DNA of 64,000 nt, taken from the NCBI RefSeq assembly GCF_025273675.1, contig NZ_CP045809.1, forward strand, positions 4,836,001-4,900,000, read 5' to 3'. The DNA is from Gordonia pseudamarae (GTDB lineage: Bacteria; Actinomycetota; Actinomycetes; Mycobacteriales; Mycobacteriaceae). The translations under genes were made by a program, and so were the position numbers. Below the pieces are notes generated by a model. The model did not search any database and was not told where the DNA came from. It saw only the letters and a list, made by a program, of their open reading frames with translations. Shown piece by piece: positions 28,576 to 38,540 of the stretch (positions are counted from its first letter, which is position 1; every line of letters starts with the position of its first letter).

Positions 28576-28669
28576 TCTCAGCGCGCCCGGTGTCTCAGCG
28601 TGCCACCGTGCCGCGCCTGATGGCGTCGGCATATTCGTCGAGTGCGCCGAGAATGGATCGGACCGGCGG

Positions 28670-29620
28670 TCAGATCGACTCCGGAACCAGCCCCTCGGCG
28701 AGCCGTGCGAGATCGTCCGCGCCGACGAGGGCGGTGGCCGGAAGTGCGGCTGTCGCACTACCGGCGGCGACCCCGGCCCGCAACGCCTCGCCCAGATCGT
28801 GACCTTCGGCGATGCGGAGCAGCAACGCGGCCAGGAAGCTGTCACCGGCGCCAACGGTGCTCCGGACCTCAACCTTCGGGGTCGGCAGCCGTAGCGCCTG
28901 GTCGGCACTGACCACGATCGCACCGTCGCCGCCCAGACTGAGGGCGACCACCTCACAGCGACCGGCGCCCACCAGTTCACGGGACGCCTCGATGAGTTCG
29001 CCGTCGTCGTCGATGCGGTCGCCGACCAATTCACCGAGTTCACGCTTGCTCGGCTTGATCAGGTACACCCCCTCGTCAAGGGCGGCGCGCAGCGCGTCTC
29101 CGGAGGTGTCGACCACGCAGCGTGCGCCGTTGTCCCGGGCGAGCCGGGCCAGTCGGGCGTAGAAGTCGTCGGGAACACCGGGCGGCAGGCTACCGCTGGC
29201 CACGACGAAACCGGGGCCGGGCAGTTCGCCGCCGACGGCATCGAACAACGCGATCCATTCGGCCTCGGTGAGACTCGGCCCCTGCAGTACGAACCGGAAT
29301 TGCCGTCCGGTGGATGTCTCGTCGACGGTGAAACTCTCCCGCGTACTTTCGGCGATGCGCACCGCCAGCCCCGCAACCCCTTCGTCCTCAAGGAGATTGC
29401 GGTACGCATCACCGGTCGGACCGCCCACCGCGTACACCGCGAGCGAGCGGCCGCCGAGATTGCGCACCACCCGGGACACGTTGACCCCACCACCGCCGGG
29501 ATCGAGTCTGGTCACCCCACAGCGCAGCTTGTGTTCGGCCTCCACCACGGCGGTGGAGGTGGACACGTCCAGCGCCGGATTCGGGGTGACGGTCAGGATG
29601 GGAACATGCCGACTCACCAT
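28670..29620 (-). CDS. PfkB-family sugar kinase, 1-phosphofructokinase type
   Basis: This ribokinase-fold kinase of about 316 residues probably phosphorylates a hexose phosphate such as fructose 1-phosphate or tagatose 6-phosphate. The N-terminus has TVTPNPALDVSTS and the substrate glycine run DPGGGGVNVSRVVRNLGG. The C-terminus has the catalytic motif VRSTVGAGDSFLAALLLRI. I took ATG 29620 (MVSRHVPILTVTPN); a second ATG lies 9 nt upstream. No fru operon partners are nearby, so the substrate remains open. Confidence 0.88.
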   Translation of the reverse strand: MVSRHVPILTVTPNPALDVSTSTAVVEAEHKLRCGVTRLDPGGGGVNVSRVVRNLGGRSLAVYAVGGPTGDAYRNLLEDEGVAGLAVRIAESTRESFTVDETSTGRQFRFVLQGPSLTEAEWIALFDAVGGELPGPGFVVASGSLPPGVPDDFYARLARLARDNGARCVVDTSGDALRAALDEGVYLIKPSKRELGELVGDRIDDDGELIEASRELVGAGRCEVVALSLGGDGAIVVSADQALRLPTPKVEVRSTVGAGDSFLAALLLRIAEGHDLGEALRAGVAAGSATAALPATALVGADDLARLAEGLVPESI

Positions 29621-29675
29621 GCGGCCCATCCTAGAGGCCACACAACTGTGGCCGCAGAACCGTGCGCCGCGCGGT

Positions 29676-30470
29676 TCAGCCGAGGACGAGGCTGCGTTTG
29701 GCCAGACCCATCCAGAAGCCGTCGATCGGCTGGTCCGCCGCCTGCCCGGGATCATCCGACGCGCCGAGGGCGAGGAACAGCGGCGAGAAGTGTTCGATGG
29801 TGGGGTGCGCGTACGGCATCCCCGGCGCCTTGCGCCTGAAGTCGATGAGCGATTCGACGTCGCCGCGATCGAAACAGCCGCGCGCCCAGTCGTCGAACTC
29901 GACCGACCAGGCCGGCGGAACGGCCTCGGGTGACGGGTCGTCGAGATACGGCAGGCCGTGCGTGGTGAACCCGGAGCCGATGATCAGCACGCCCTCGTCG
30001 CGCAGCGGCGCGAGTCTGCGACCGAGCGCGAGCAGCCGCTCCGGGTCGAGTGTGGGCAGCGAGATCTGCAGGACCGGAATGTCGGCGTCGGGATACATGA
30101 CGGTCAGCGGCACGTAGGCGCCGTGATCGAGCCGACGCCGCGGGTCGCGGGCGATGGGCTCTCCGTCGGGCATCATCGCCGCGACACGCGCGGCCAGTTC
30201 CGGCGCGCCCGGTGAGTCGTACGTCGTGCGATAAAAGCGTTCGGGGAAGCCCCAGAAGTCGTAGGTCAGCGGCGTCGACGCATCGGTCGATCCGATGGTC
30301 AACGGCGCGGCCTCCCAGTGTGCGGAGATCACCAGAATCGCCGTCGGCCTGGGCAGTTCCGCACCGAGCCTGCTCAGCTGATCCACCCACGGCACGCTGT
30401 CGACGAGGGGCGGCGCCCCGTGACTGAGAAACAGTACCGGTGGCCGGACGGTCGGGGCTGGCGTGATCAT
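29676..30470 (-). CDS. Class III extradiol-type dioxygenase (4,5-DOPA dioxygenase family)
   Basis: This protein of about 264 residues belongs to the LigB/YgiD superfamily of Fe(II) ring-cleavage enzymes. Metal-ligand histidines are visible in LFLSHGAPPL, VISAHWEA and GSGFTTHGLP, with LDHGAYVPLTVMYP as the usual central motif. ATG 30470 was chosen because the upstream frame (to 30524) runs through a promoter with a perfect palindromic operator. It follows putA on the same strand with its own promoter. The substrate cannot be read from sequence. Confidence 0.88.
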   Translation of the reverse strand: MITPAPTVRPPVLFLSHGAPPLVDSVPWVDQLSRLGAELPRPTAILVISAHWEAAPLTIGSTDASTPLTYDFWGFPERFYRTTYDSPGAPELAARVAAMMPDGEPIARDPRRRLDHGAYVPLTVMYPDADIPVLQISLPTLDPERLLALGRRLAPLRDEGVLIIGSGFTTHGLPYLDDPSPEAVPPAWSVEFDDWARGCFDRGDVESLIDFRRKAPGMPYAHPTIEHFSPLFLALGASDDPGQAADQPIDGFWMGLAKRSLVLG

Positions 30471-30482
30471 ACCCGCATTAAC

Positions 30483-30496
30483 CGGACTATAGTCCG
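30483..30496 (-). promoter_or_regulatory. Palindromic operator over the dioxygenase -10 region
   Basis: CGGACTATAGTCCG is a perfect 14-bp palindrome. It contains the candidate -10 TATAGT and lies 12 nt before the dioxygenase ATG, in the 53-nt gap after putA. A repressor dimer (TetR or MarR type, inferred) bound here would block transcription. Confidence 0.65.
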
Positions 30497-30523
30497 TTTT
30501 ATTCCCGCGGTCTGCCACGGACA

Positions 30524-33500
30524 TCAGATGACCCCTTCCGAGAATCCGGCGGCGGTACCGAAACGATGGGCGGTGATGCAGACCGACTGCTCACGCAGAT
30601 AGGTGAGCATCTCGACGCGCCCCGCCGACACGACCGGACCGGCGAAGATCGCGACATCAGGCTTACCCCCCGTCGACTCGAACGCCGCGGCAACCACGTC
30701 GGCGCGGGACCGGCCGGCCACGATCCGCACCCGCACCCCCGCGTCCGGGCCGTCGCGCCGAGCGAGGCGGACCAGGTGGTCTCGCCATGCGTCGCCGTCC
30801 TCGGCCAGCACGATCACCCCGGCCTCGGCCAGGCGGTCGCGCACCCCGTCGGGCAGCATCACCTGCGTACTCAAGGTAGGCTGCGCCCCCGCGGCCAGGC
30901 CGGCGGCGACGACACGGATCACCTGGTGCGCGGGAGCGTCGGCGGCGGCCCGGACGATCACCGGCACCGGCCGGTAGCGCAACAGGTTTCGCTCCACCCC
31001 GAGTTGGGAAACATCTCGTGCACAACCGAATTCGTCCTCCCATGCCTTCGCGTCGGAGCCGATCGCGGCGCGCAGCCAGGACAGTTCGTCGCCGCTCGCT
31101 TCCCTTTCCGCAATTCCCCCTTCCGCGACGGCCGCCAGCAGGCCGGCCACCGCATCCCCGGGTCCGCCCGCCGGTTCGCGTACCCGCGCATCGGACCAGT
31201 CGACCAGCCCGTGCAGGTAGTTGGGTCCACCCGCCTTCGCCCCGGTACCGATCGCCGACTTCTTCCACCCGCCGAACGGCTGCCTGCGCACGACGGCACC
31301 GGTGATACCCCGGTTGACGTACAGGTTGCCCGCCTGCACCCGATTGAGCCAGACGGCCAACTCTTCGGGATCGAGCGAATGCAGTCCACTGGTCAGTCCG
31401 TAGTCCGTTTCATTGACGATATCGATTGCCTCATCAAGGTTTTCGGCGGTCATGATGCCGAGTATCGGACCGAAGTATTCGGTGAGGTGGTACTCGGAAC
31501 CGCGCCGCACGCCGTCGCGCACACCCGGCGACCACAGCCGGTTCCCGCCGTTCGTGTCGAGCGCGAGTGGGCTGTCGGCGGTCAGCGGCGACGGTTGCAC
31601 CAGCCAGCTCTCGCCGGGCCCGAGAGTGGTCAGGCCACGCAGCAGCTTTCCCGACGGCGCGGCGATGATCGGCCCCATCTGGCTGTCGAGATGCTCGGGT
31701 GTACCGACTTTCAGTGATCGCACCGCGTCGAGCAGCTGGCCCCGGAACCGTGTCGACGTCGCGACCGAACCGACCAGAACCACCAGCGACGCGGCCGAAC
31801 ACTTCTGTCCCGCATGCCCGAACGCCGAGGCCACCACGTCCTTGACGGCCAGATCCAGATCCGCGGACGGAGTGACGATGATCGCGTTCTTGCCGCTCGT
31901 TTCGGCGAGGATCGGCAGGTCGCGGCGCAGTGCACGAAAGCTCGCCGCCGTCTCGTAGGCGCCGGTGAGGATCAGCCGATCCACGCGCGGATCGGCCACC
32001 AGCGCCGAGGCCACCCGCCGGTCGGGACACCGCACGAACTGCAACACCTCATGCGGAACACCTGCGTCCCACAGCGTTTCGACCAGCAGCGCCGCGACCC
32101 GCACCGCCGCCGACGCCGGTTTGACGACCACCGAGGCCCCCGAGGCCAGGCCGGCGAACACCCCGCCCGCCGGTATCGCCAGCGGGAAGTTCCACGGCGG
32201 AATGACAGCGACCAGCGCGCATCGCCGCGCCCGCGCTCCGTCGACCCGCTCGAGCCGCACCCCGAGCATCGCGTAGTAGTGGGCGAAGTCGATGGCCTCG
32301 GACACCTCGGGATCACTCTGGTCCAGGGTTTTGCCGCATTCGGAGCCCATCACCTCCAGCAGGTCACCGCGCCGGGCCTCGAGCAGTTCGCCCGCCCGGT
32401 GCAGGATGCGGGCGCGGTCCTCGGCGGCCATCGCCCGCCATCCGGCCGATGCCGCGACCCCCGTCCCGATCACGCCGTCCAGGGCCGCGATGTCACCGAC
32501 CAGCGAGGCCCCGGCCAGATCGACCCCCAACGTAGAAGACACCATCCGCCCGGCGATGTCGCGGGCCCACCGGCGGTTCGCCGGCAGGCAGGGATCGGTG
32601 TCGGGGGTGTTGGCAAAGCCCCACCCGGCATCGGCCGCCACCCGCGCCTCGATCCGCGCCCGCGCCCCCGCCTCGTCGTACCGCGTACGGTCCTGCCGCC
32701 GGTTGGGTTCGGGCACACGGTACGACAACAGGTCGCCGTCGCCGGTGATGCTCTCGAGCGCGCTCAGCGCGTCGACGAAACGCCGCCTCTCCCGCTCGAA
32801 CATCGCCGCGTCGTCGGACAGGCTGAACACCGCGGACATGAAATTGTCTTGTCCGGCACCTTCTTCGAGCCGGCGCACCAGATAGCTGATGGCTACGTCG
32901 AACTCCTCCGGATGCACCACCGGCGTGTACAGCAGCAACGACCCCACATGGGCTTTGACGGCCTCGGCCTGCGCGGTGGCCATACCCAGCAGCATCTCGA
33001 TGTCGAGTCCGGCGGCCGCACCCCGTGCCCGCGCCAGCAACCACGCCAGCGCGACGTCGAACAGATTGTGCCCGGCCGCCCCCACCCGTACGTTGGCCAC
33101 CCGTTCGGCGGTGAGCGCGTAGTCGAGCACCGCCTTGTAGCCGGTGTCGGAGTCGCGTTTGGTGGGCCAGATGGCCGACGGCCAGCCATGAATGGCGGCG
33201 TCGACCAGCTCCATCGGCAGATTGGCGCCCTTGACCACCCGTACCTTGATCGGCGCACCGCCACCGGCAACCCGCCGCGCGGCCCACTCCTGCAGCCGCA
33301 TCATCGCCCCGAGCGCATCGGGCAGGTACGCCTGTAGCGCGATACCCGCCGACAGGCCGCGGAACTCAGGTCGCTCCAGCACTCCGGTGAACACCGCCAG
33401 CGTCAGGTCCAGATCGCGGTATTCCTCCATGTCGAGGTTGATGAACTTGGCCGGGCTCGCCGCCGCCGCCCGCGCGTACAGCGGCGCCAGCACCTCGATC

Positions 33501-34087
33501 ACGTGCCCGACCGTCTCATCGAATGCCCAATGGTTGTGCGGGGCAACGGCTGCGGAGACCTTGACAGACACATAGTCGACGTCGTCCCGGTCCAGCAGGC
33601 GCCGCGTCCCGTCCAGCCGCCGCTGCGCCTCCCGCGCACCCAGGACGGCCTCGCCGAGCAGGTTGAGGTTGAGCCGCACCCCGTCACCACGCATCCTGCC
33701 GATCATCCGGCCAAATCTGCGGTCCGACGCGTCCAGGATCAGGTGACCGACCATCGAGCGCAACACCGTGCGGGCGATGGGCACGACCACACCGGGCAGC
33801 GCGGACGCGGTCGCACCGCCGACCACCATCGCGGCCCGCATCGGGGCGGGCAGGAACCCCGGGGTGAGCGGTGCCAGCTCGCGCAATGCCTTGGCCGCCG
33901 AACGCAGATCATCGGGCCGCACCACGCCGTCGACGAATCCGATGGTGAACGCCAGCCCCTTCGGGTCGCTCAGCACACCGGCAAGCCGGGACGCGGAGGT
34001 ATCGACGGGCAGTTCGGACGCGATATCCAGCCAGCAGCGCACCAGCTCGATCGCCTCGTCGGTGAGGTCCTGGGGGCGCACCGTCAT
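30524..34087 (-). CDS. putA: Bifunctional proline dehydrogenase / L-glutamate-gamma-semialdehyde dehydrogenase (PutA)
   Basis: This 1187-residue enzyme oxidises proline to glutamate in two steps with substrate channelling. The first half is a PRODH barrel: VSVKVSAAVAPHNHWAFDE, FINLDMEEYRDLDLT, RVVKGANLPME, VRVGAAGHNLFDVA. The second half is an ALDH domain, with VIPPWNFPLAIPAGGV, general-base Glu in ILAETSGKNAIIV, and nucleophile Cys in FGHAGQKCSAASLV. An extra C-terminal region of about 180 residues resembles the truncated ALDH-like domain of long PutA proteins. No N-terminal ribbon-helix-helix is present, so it is not an autoregulator. Confidence 0.95.
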   Translation of the reverse strand: MTVRPQDLTDEAIELVRCWLDIASELPVDTSASRLAGVLSDPKGLAFTIGFVDGVVRPDDLRSAAKALRELAPLTPGFLPAPMRAAMVVGGATASALPGVVVPIARTVLRSMVGHLILDASDRRFGRMIGRMRGDGVRLNLNLLGEAVLGAREAQRRLDGTRRLLDRDDVDYVSVKVSAAVAPHNHWAFDETVGHVIEVLAPLYARAAAASPAKFINLDMEEYRDLDLTLAVFTGVLERPEFRGLSAGIALQAYLPDALGAMMRLQEWAARRVAGGGAPIKVRVVKGANLPMELVDAAIHGWPSAIWPTKRDSDTGYKAVLDYALTAERVANVRVGAAGHNLFDVALAWLLARARGAAAGLDIEMLLGMATAQAEAVKAHVGSLLLYTPVVHPEEFDVAISYLVRRLEEGAGQDNFMSAVFSLSDDAAMFERERRRFVDALSALESITGDGDLLSYRVPEPNRRQDRTRYDEAGARARIEARVAADAGWGFANTPDTDPCLPANRRWARDIAGRMVSSTLGVDLAGASLVGDIAALDGVIGTGVAASAGWRAMAAEDRARILHRAGELLEARRGDLLEVMGSECGKTLDQSDPEVSEAIDFAHYYAMLGVRLERVDGARARRCALVAVIPPWNFPLAIPAGGVFAGLASGASVVVKPASAAVRVAALLVETLWDAGVPHEVLQFVRCPDRRVASALVADPRVDRLILTGAYETAASFRALRRDLPILAETSGKNAIIVTPSADLDLAVKDVVASAFGHAGQKCSAASLVVLVGSVATSTRFRGQLLDAVRSLKVGTPEHLDSQMGPIIAAPSGKLLRGLTTLGPGESWLVQPSPLTADSPLALDTNGGNRLWSPGVRDGVRRGSEYHLTEYFGPILGIMTAENLDEAIDIVNETDYGLTSGLHSLDPEELAVWLNRVQAGNLYVNRGITGAVVRRQPFGGWKKSAIGTGAKAGGPNYLHGLVDWSDARVREPAGGPGDAVAGLLAAVAEGGIAEREASGDELSWLRAAIGSDAKAWEDEFGCARDVSQLGVERNLLRYRPVPVIVRAAADAPAHQVIRVVAAGLAAGAQPTLSTQVMLPDGVRDRLAEAGVIVLAEDGDAWRDHLVRLARRDGPDAGVRVRIVAGRSRADVVAAAFESTGGKPDVAIFAGPVVSAGRVEMLTYLREQSVCITAHRFGTAAGFSEGVI

Positions 34088-34203
34088 CGACTGATGATAG
34101 TGCGCATTGCCAGCTGCCGCACAGGCACTCGGTAGTTACCGGCCGGTTGACCCGGTAGTTGCCGGCCAGTAGTCCGCGACCGGGCGGCGGACCGAGAACA
34201 TAG

Positions 34204-35067
34204 TCAGTCCGCGAACGTCACCACCAGCGGCGCATGATCGGACAACCGCTCCCCCGCCGATGGCTCCTTGTCGACCGCGACGCCGCGCACCCGCGCCGCC
34301 AGCCCGGGTGTGGCCAGCTGGTGATCGACCCGCCAGCCCACGTCTTTGGCGAACGACCCGCCCGCCCAACTCCACCAGGTGAGCGGGCCGGGGCGGTCAC
34401 CGTGTGCCCGGCGCACCACGTCGACGAGCCGCCGGGTCCCGAGGATCGCGTCGAACCAGTCCCGATCCTCGGGCAGAAATCCGTCCATGGCGCGCGCCGC
34501 CCGCCAGTTGGTCACGTCATGGCGGGTGTGGGCGACGTTCAGGTCGCCGACGAGCAGAAACTCGCGGCCGTCGCGCCGCGCGGCCGTCCTGTTGCGGTTC
34601 AGCTCCCGGGCGAAGCCGCCGAAAAATCGCTGCTTGCGCTCGTACTTCGCTCCACCGTCGGGCTTGTCGCGCATCCCGCCGGCCCGCTGCAGCCCGGCCG
34701 GCAGCCCGCCCTTCGGCAGATACAGACAGGCCACCGTCACCGCCCGGTCGGCCAGATCGACCTCGATGTACCGTCCCTGATCGGCGAACTCCTTGAGCGC
34801 CCGCGCCTTCGGCGGATGGGTGACCCAGGTGCGCACCGCCGCCGGCGGGATACGGGTCAGCAGCGCCACACCGTTGCGGCCGGGAACCGAACCCACGTCG
34901 AGGGCCACCTCGTACCCGGCGAACTCACCGACTTCGGACTCCGGGCAACGCAATTCCTGAATCCCGACGACATCGGGCGACCGCTCGGCCAGCCACGTGT
35001 CGAATCCCCGCCGCCGCGCCGCCCGGATCCCGTTCACATTGAACGAGGCCACACTGAACTCGCCCAT
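34204..35067 (-). CDS. xthA: Exodeoxyribonuclease III / AP endonuclease
   Basis: This 287-residue member of the EEP nuclease superfamily repairs abasic sites. Motifs are SVASFNVNGIRAARRRG, Glu in VVGIQELRCPES, RNGVALLTR, catalytic Asp-Asn in LLVGDLNVAHTRHDVTNW, and the terminal SDHAPLVVTF. The start ATG 35067 lies one base after the stop of the upstream SGNH esterase gene, so the pair is an operon. The open frame to 35193 overlaps that gene. Confidence 0.94.
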   Translation of the reverse strand: MGEFSVASFNVNGIRAARRRGFDTWLAERSPDVVGIQELRCPESEVGEFAGYEVALDVGSVPGRNGVALLTRIPPAAVRTWVTHPPKARALKEFADQGRYIEVDLADRAVTVACLYLPKGGLPAGLQRAGGMRDKPDGGAKYERKQRFFGGFARELNRNRTAARRDGREFLLVGDLNVAHTRHDVTNWRAARAMDGFLPEDRDWFDAILGTRRLVDVVRRAHGDRPGPLTWWSWAGGSFAKDVGWRVDHQLATPGLAARVRGVAVDKEPSAGERLSDHAPLVVTFAD

Positions 35068-35068
35068 C

Positions 35069-35851
35069 TCACCGCCCGGCTGGGGCCAGTTCGGTCCAGC
35101 CGACGTGTTTGCCGGTACGGCCGTCGGCCGACGAACGGCCGGTGAGCCGACGGCCCAGCCACGGCGCGAAATGCACTCGCGCGAAACGTACATGGGAGGT
35201 GGTGTGGTAGCGCAACGGCGCGAGCACGGGGTCCTCCGGATGCTCGACGCCGAGCGTGTCGAGGACGAGATTGGCTACCCGCCGATGCCCGTGCGGGTTC
35301 AGGTGCAGCCGGTCCTCGGACCAGTACTCGGGGGCCCGCACCTGATCGTCGGCGAAGGCGTTGACAAAGGGCACACCGAGGCGCCGGGCGAGTTTCTCGA
35401 CCTCCACGGTCAGCTGTGATCCCCTGGTGTGCAACACCTTACGCAATGGAAGACCGCCGGATGGGTCGGCCCCGGCCAGCAGCACCGGTTGCACCCCGGC
35501 GTCGAGCAACCTGCGTGCGCCCTGTTCGGTGAGGTCGATGAGCGTGGCGGCATCCATGCCGGGCCGCATCATGTCGTTGCCGCCGCCGTTGAGGGTGGCG
35601 ATGGTCGGCAGCGGGTCGAGTGCGAGCGCCTGGTCGATCTGTGCGGTGACGATCGGCTCCAGCAGCTTCCCGCGGATCGCGAGGTTCGCGTACGCGATGC
35701 CGCCGTGGTGTGCGGCCAGGCCGTCGGCCACCAGATCGGCCCACCCACGCATCACCTCGGCGTCGAGCGCGGGATCACCCACGCCTTCGGTGAAGCTGTC
35801 GCCGAGCGCGACGTACCGGACAGTTGCGGAGACCTGGTTCTGCTGCGTCAT
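35069..35851 (-). CDS. SGNH/GDSL-family hydrolase
   Basis: A 260-residue esterase or lipase of the SGNH fold. Block I is VALGDSFTEGVGDP (nucleophile Ser about residue 16), block III is TLNGGGNDMMRPG, and block V is WSEDRLHLNPHGHRRVAN with Asp and His. No signal peptide is evident, so it probably acts in the cytoplasm. The start ATG 35851 (MTQQNQVSATVRYV) was preferred over upstream starts to 35908. It is cotranscribed with xthA. Confidence 0.9.
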   Translation of the reverse strand: MTQQNQVSATVRYVALGDSFTEGVGDPALDAEVMRGWADLVADGLAAHHGGIAYANLAIRGKLLEPIVTAQIDQALALDPLPTIATLNGGGNDMMRPGMDAATLIDLTEQGARRLLDAGVQPVLLAGADPSGGLPLRKVLHTRGSQLTVEVEKLARRLGVPFVNAFADDQVRAPEYWSEDRLHLNPHGHRRVANLVLDTLGVEHPEDPVLAPLRYHTTSHVRFARVHFAPWLGRRLTGRSSADGRTGKHVGWTELAPAGR

Positions 35852-35913
35852 AACGCCCGCCATTATCCCACGCACCCGGGTTCGGCCCGGCGCCATGACC
35901 GGACGCACGAACG

Positions 35914-36939
35914 TCAGGAGTCGCCCGCCAGGATCGCGAGCACCTCGGGGGAGGTGTAGAACGGGGCGAGCCGGTCGCGGACGATCCGGTCGAGTTCCCC
36001 GGACCCGTGTATCGCGGCAATCGCGCGCGGTGCCGCCGCTACCGCGTACTCGACGACGATGTCTCGGGTCAGGTCGAGGTCGTCGAGGATCTCCGCGGCG
36101 GGCAGATCACCGTAGATGGCGAAGAAACCGTCGATAAACGCGTCGACGAGTCGACGGACCGGTTCGGCGACGGCGGCGGCGATCACCACGTCCTGACCGA
36201 CACCGGCGATCCGGGTGGCGTCATCGGGTGCGATGATCTCGCTGAGCGGCTTGGCCGGTTTGCCCGCGTACAGGTCGTACACCTCCAGCACGGCGGCCCG
36301 CGCCGACGGATCGTTGAGCATGGCGATGATGATCTTGTTGAGCCTGCCCATCATGAACTCGGCGCCCTTGGCGGCGGTGTCGCCGAATACCGCCTCGAGC
36401 TGTTCGCCCGCGGTCCCGATCGCCCGGCCCGCCGCCTTCGATCCGAACGACACCAGCGACCCGATACCGGGGATCTTCTCGGCCATGGCCCGGTTCCCGG
36501 CGACCACGTCGTTGACGATGCGGCCGACGAACCGGGAGGCGAGCGTGGCGGTGAGTGGGCTGCGCGTCAGGTCGTCGAGAAGTTCCTCGATCACCGGGGT
36601 CAGGGCGAGTATCTCGTCGGTGATCCGGGCGACGTTCTCCCGATCGACCAGTTCACCGAGGGCGTAGGTGCCCGCCCGGTCCGATATCAGGATCTCCGCA
36701 CCCCGCTCCACCAGCGTCGATGCCGCCACGCTCGGCGGCACATCGGTGGCCAGGGTCCGGGCGATGGATTTGACCGTCGACGGGTCGATGAGCGCGGCGA
36801 GGGTGACCGTCTCGGCGACGGCGAGCGCGTCGTCGACGAGCGCGGTGACGAGGTCGGGCACCTCGTCACCGGTGAGGCGGCCGACGATCCAGGTGACCTG
36901 GGCGTCGAGGAGAGCCTGCGCGACTGATTCGGGGTTCAT
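35914..36939 (-). CDS. Conserved hypothetical actinobacterial protein (341 aa)
   Basis: There is no family I can name. It is mostly alpha-helical with repeated valine/leucine-rich helices (VTALVDDALAVAETVTLAALI, ITDEILALTPVIEELLDDL) and a central glycine/alanine part IPGIGSLVSFGSKAAGRAIG that could touch a membrane. ATG 36939 (MNPESVAQALLDAQVTW) fits coding bias; the upstream extension to 37068 looks non-coding. It is divergent from the class III aminotransferase at 37149. Confidence 0.75.
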   Translation of the reverse strand: MNPESVAQALLDAQVTWIVGRLTGDEVPDLVTALVDDALAVAETVTLAALIDPSTVKSIARTLATDVPPSVAASTLVERGAEILISDRAGTYALGELVDRENVARITDEILALTPVIEELLDDLTRSPLTATLASRFVGRIVNDVVAGNRAMAEKIPGIGSLVSFGSKAAGRAIGTAGEQLEAVFGDTAAKGAEFMMGRLNKIIIAMLNDPSARAAVLEVYDLYAGKPAKPLSEIIAPDDATRIAGVGQDVVIAAAVAEPVRRLVDAFIDGFFAIYGDLPAAEILDDLDLTRDIVVEYAVAAAPRAIAAIHGSGELDRIVRDRLAPFYTSPEVLAILAGDS

Positions 36940-37148
36940 CGCTTGAGAATATGCCCGGGCGGCGCTGCGGCGGGGCACCCCCGAGGGGCCCGGGTGGGCG
37001 GACCCCGATCGGCGGCCGGGACCGGTGGCAGCACGGTTTCGGCTGCCCCGGGCGGCGGTGGGCCGCATACTGAGGAGGTCCGGGGCAGGCGGCGTTGTGC
37101 CGCGGCCCCGACACCGACCCGAGTAACCGTTGCAGGAGAAGCACTTTC

Positions 37149-38540
37149 ATGACCACCACCGACGACGTCCCTACCGTCTCCGCGGCCGAACTGGTCGCGG
37201 GCCGTCGGGCCTACGAACTCGACCGCAGGCATGTGTTCCACTCGTGGTCGGCGCAGGCCGGGCTCGCCCCGATGACCATCACCAAGGCGGAGGGCTGTTA
37301 TGTCTGGGACGGTGAAGGGTCACGGCTCCTGGACTTTTCGTCGCAGATGGTCAACACCAACATCGGTCACCAGCACCCCAGGGTGGTCGCCGCCATCGTC
37401 GAGCAGGCACAGAAGCTGTGCACCATCGCACCATCGCACGTCAACGACGCCCGGTCGGAGGCCGCGCGGCTGATCTCCGAACGCACCCCCGGCGATCTGG
37501 ACAAGGTCTTCTTCACCAATGGCGGCGCGGAGGCGGTCGAACACGCGGTGCGCATGGCGCGGCTGCATACCGGACGACGAAAGGTGTTGTCGCGGTATCG
37601 CTCCTATCACGGCGGCACCGACACGGCCGTCAACATCACCGGCGATCCGCGGCGCTGGGCCAACGACTACGGCGATGCCGGTGTGGTGCACTTCTTCGGC
37701 CCGTTCCTGTACCGGTCCCGGTTCTACGCCGACACGCAGGAGCAGGAATGCGAACGGGCCCTGGCCCATCTCGACGAGGTCGTCGCGATGGAGGGCCCCG
37801 GCCAGATCGCGGCGATCATTCTGGAATCGGTGCCCGGTACCGCCGGGATCATGGTGCCGCCGCCCGGCTACCTGCGTGGTGTGCGCGAGATCTGCGACCG
37901 CCACGGCATCGTCTTCATCGCCGATGAGGTCATGTCGGGGTTCGGCCGCACCGGCCGCTGGTTCGCCATCGAACATGCCCAGGGCGGCGACGGGGAATCC
38001 GATCCTGTGGTTCCCGACCTGATCACGTTCGCCAAGGGCGTCAACTCCGGGTACGTGCCGCTCGGTGGGGTGGCGATCAGCGCCGAGATCGCGGCCTCCT
38101 TCGACGAGCGCACCTATCCGGGCGGTCTCACCTATTCGGGGCATCCGCTGGCCACGGCCGCGGCGGTGGCCACCATCACCACGATGGCCGAGGAAGGCAT
38201 CGTCGAGAACGCGGCCCGGGTCGGTGCCGAGGTCATCGGCCCGGGTCTGGCCGAACTCGCACGCCGGCACCCGAGTGTCGGCGAGGTGCGTGGCATCGGC
38301 ATGTTCTGGGCGATCGAGTTGGTGCGGGACCGGGCCACCCGCGAACCGCTGGCCCCGTACGGCGGGACCAGTGAATCGATGAATACCGTTGTAGCCGAAT
38401 GCAAACGACTCGGACTGCTGCCGTTCGCCAACTACAACCGGATCCACGCGGTGCCGCCGCTGATCATCACCGACGAGCAGGCGCGGGCCGGTCTGGCGAT
38501 TCTCGACGAGGCCCTCGAGGTGGCCGACCGCAGCCGGTGA
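37149..38540 (+). CDS. Class III PLP-dependent aminotransferase
   Basis: This 463-residue omega-amino acid or beta-alanine/pyruvate-type transaminase has DFSSQMVNTNIGHQHPRV, FFTNGGAEAVEHAVRMAR (phosphate binding), RYRSYHGGT, the aspartate motif VFIADEVMSGFGRTG, the PLP lysine in LITFAKGVNSGYVPLGG, and TYSGHPLATAAAVATI. A GGAGAAG site precedes ATG 37149. The neighbours do not reveal its substrate. Confidence 0.92.
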   Translation: MTTTDDVPTVSAAELVAGRRAYELDRRHVFHSWSAQAGLAPMTITKAEGCYVWDGEGSRLLDFSSQMVNTNIGHQHPRVVAAIVEQAQKLCTIAPSHVNDARSEAARLISERTPGDLDKVFFTNGGAEAVEHAVRMARLHTGRRKVLSRYRSYHGGTDTAVNITGDPRRWANDYGDAGVVHFFGPFLYRSRFYADTQEQECERALAHLDEVVAMEGPGQIAAIILESVPGTAGIMVPPPGYLRGVREICDRHGIVFIADEVMSGFGRTGRWFAIEHAQGGDGESDPVVPDLITFAKGVNSGYVPLGGVAISAEIAASFDERTYPGGLTYSGHPLATAAAVATITTMAEEGIVENAARVGAEVIGPGLAELARRHPSVGEVRGIGMFWAIELVRDRATREPLAPYGGTSESMNTVVAECKRLGLLPFANYNRIHAVPPLIITDEQARAGLAILDEALEVADRSR

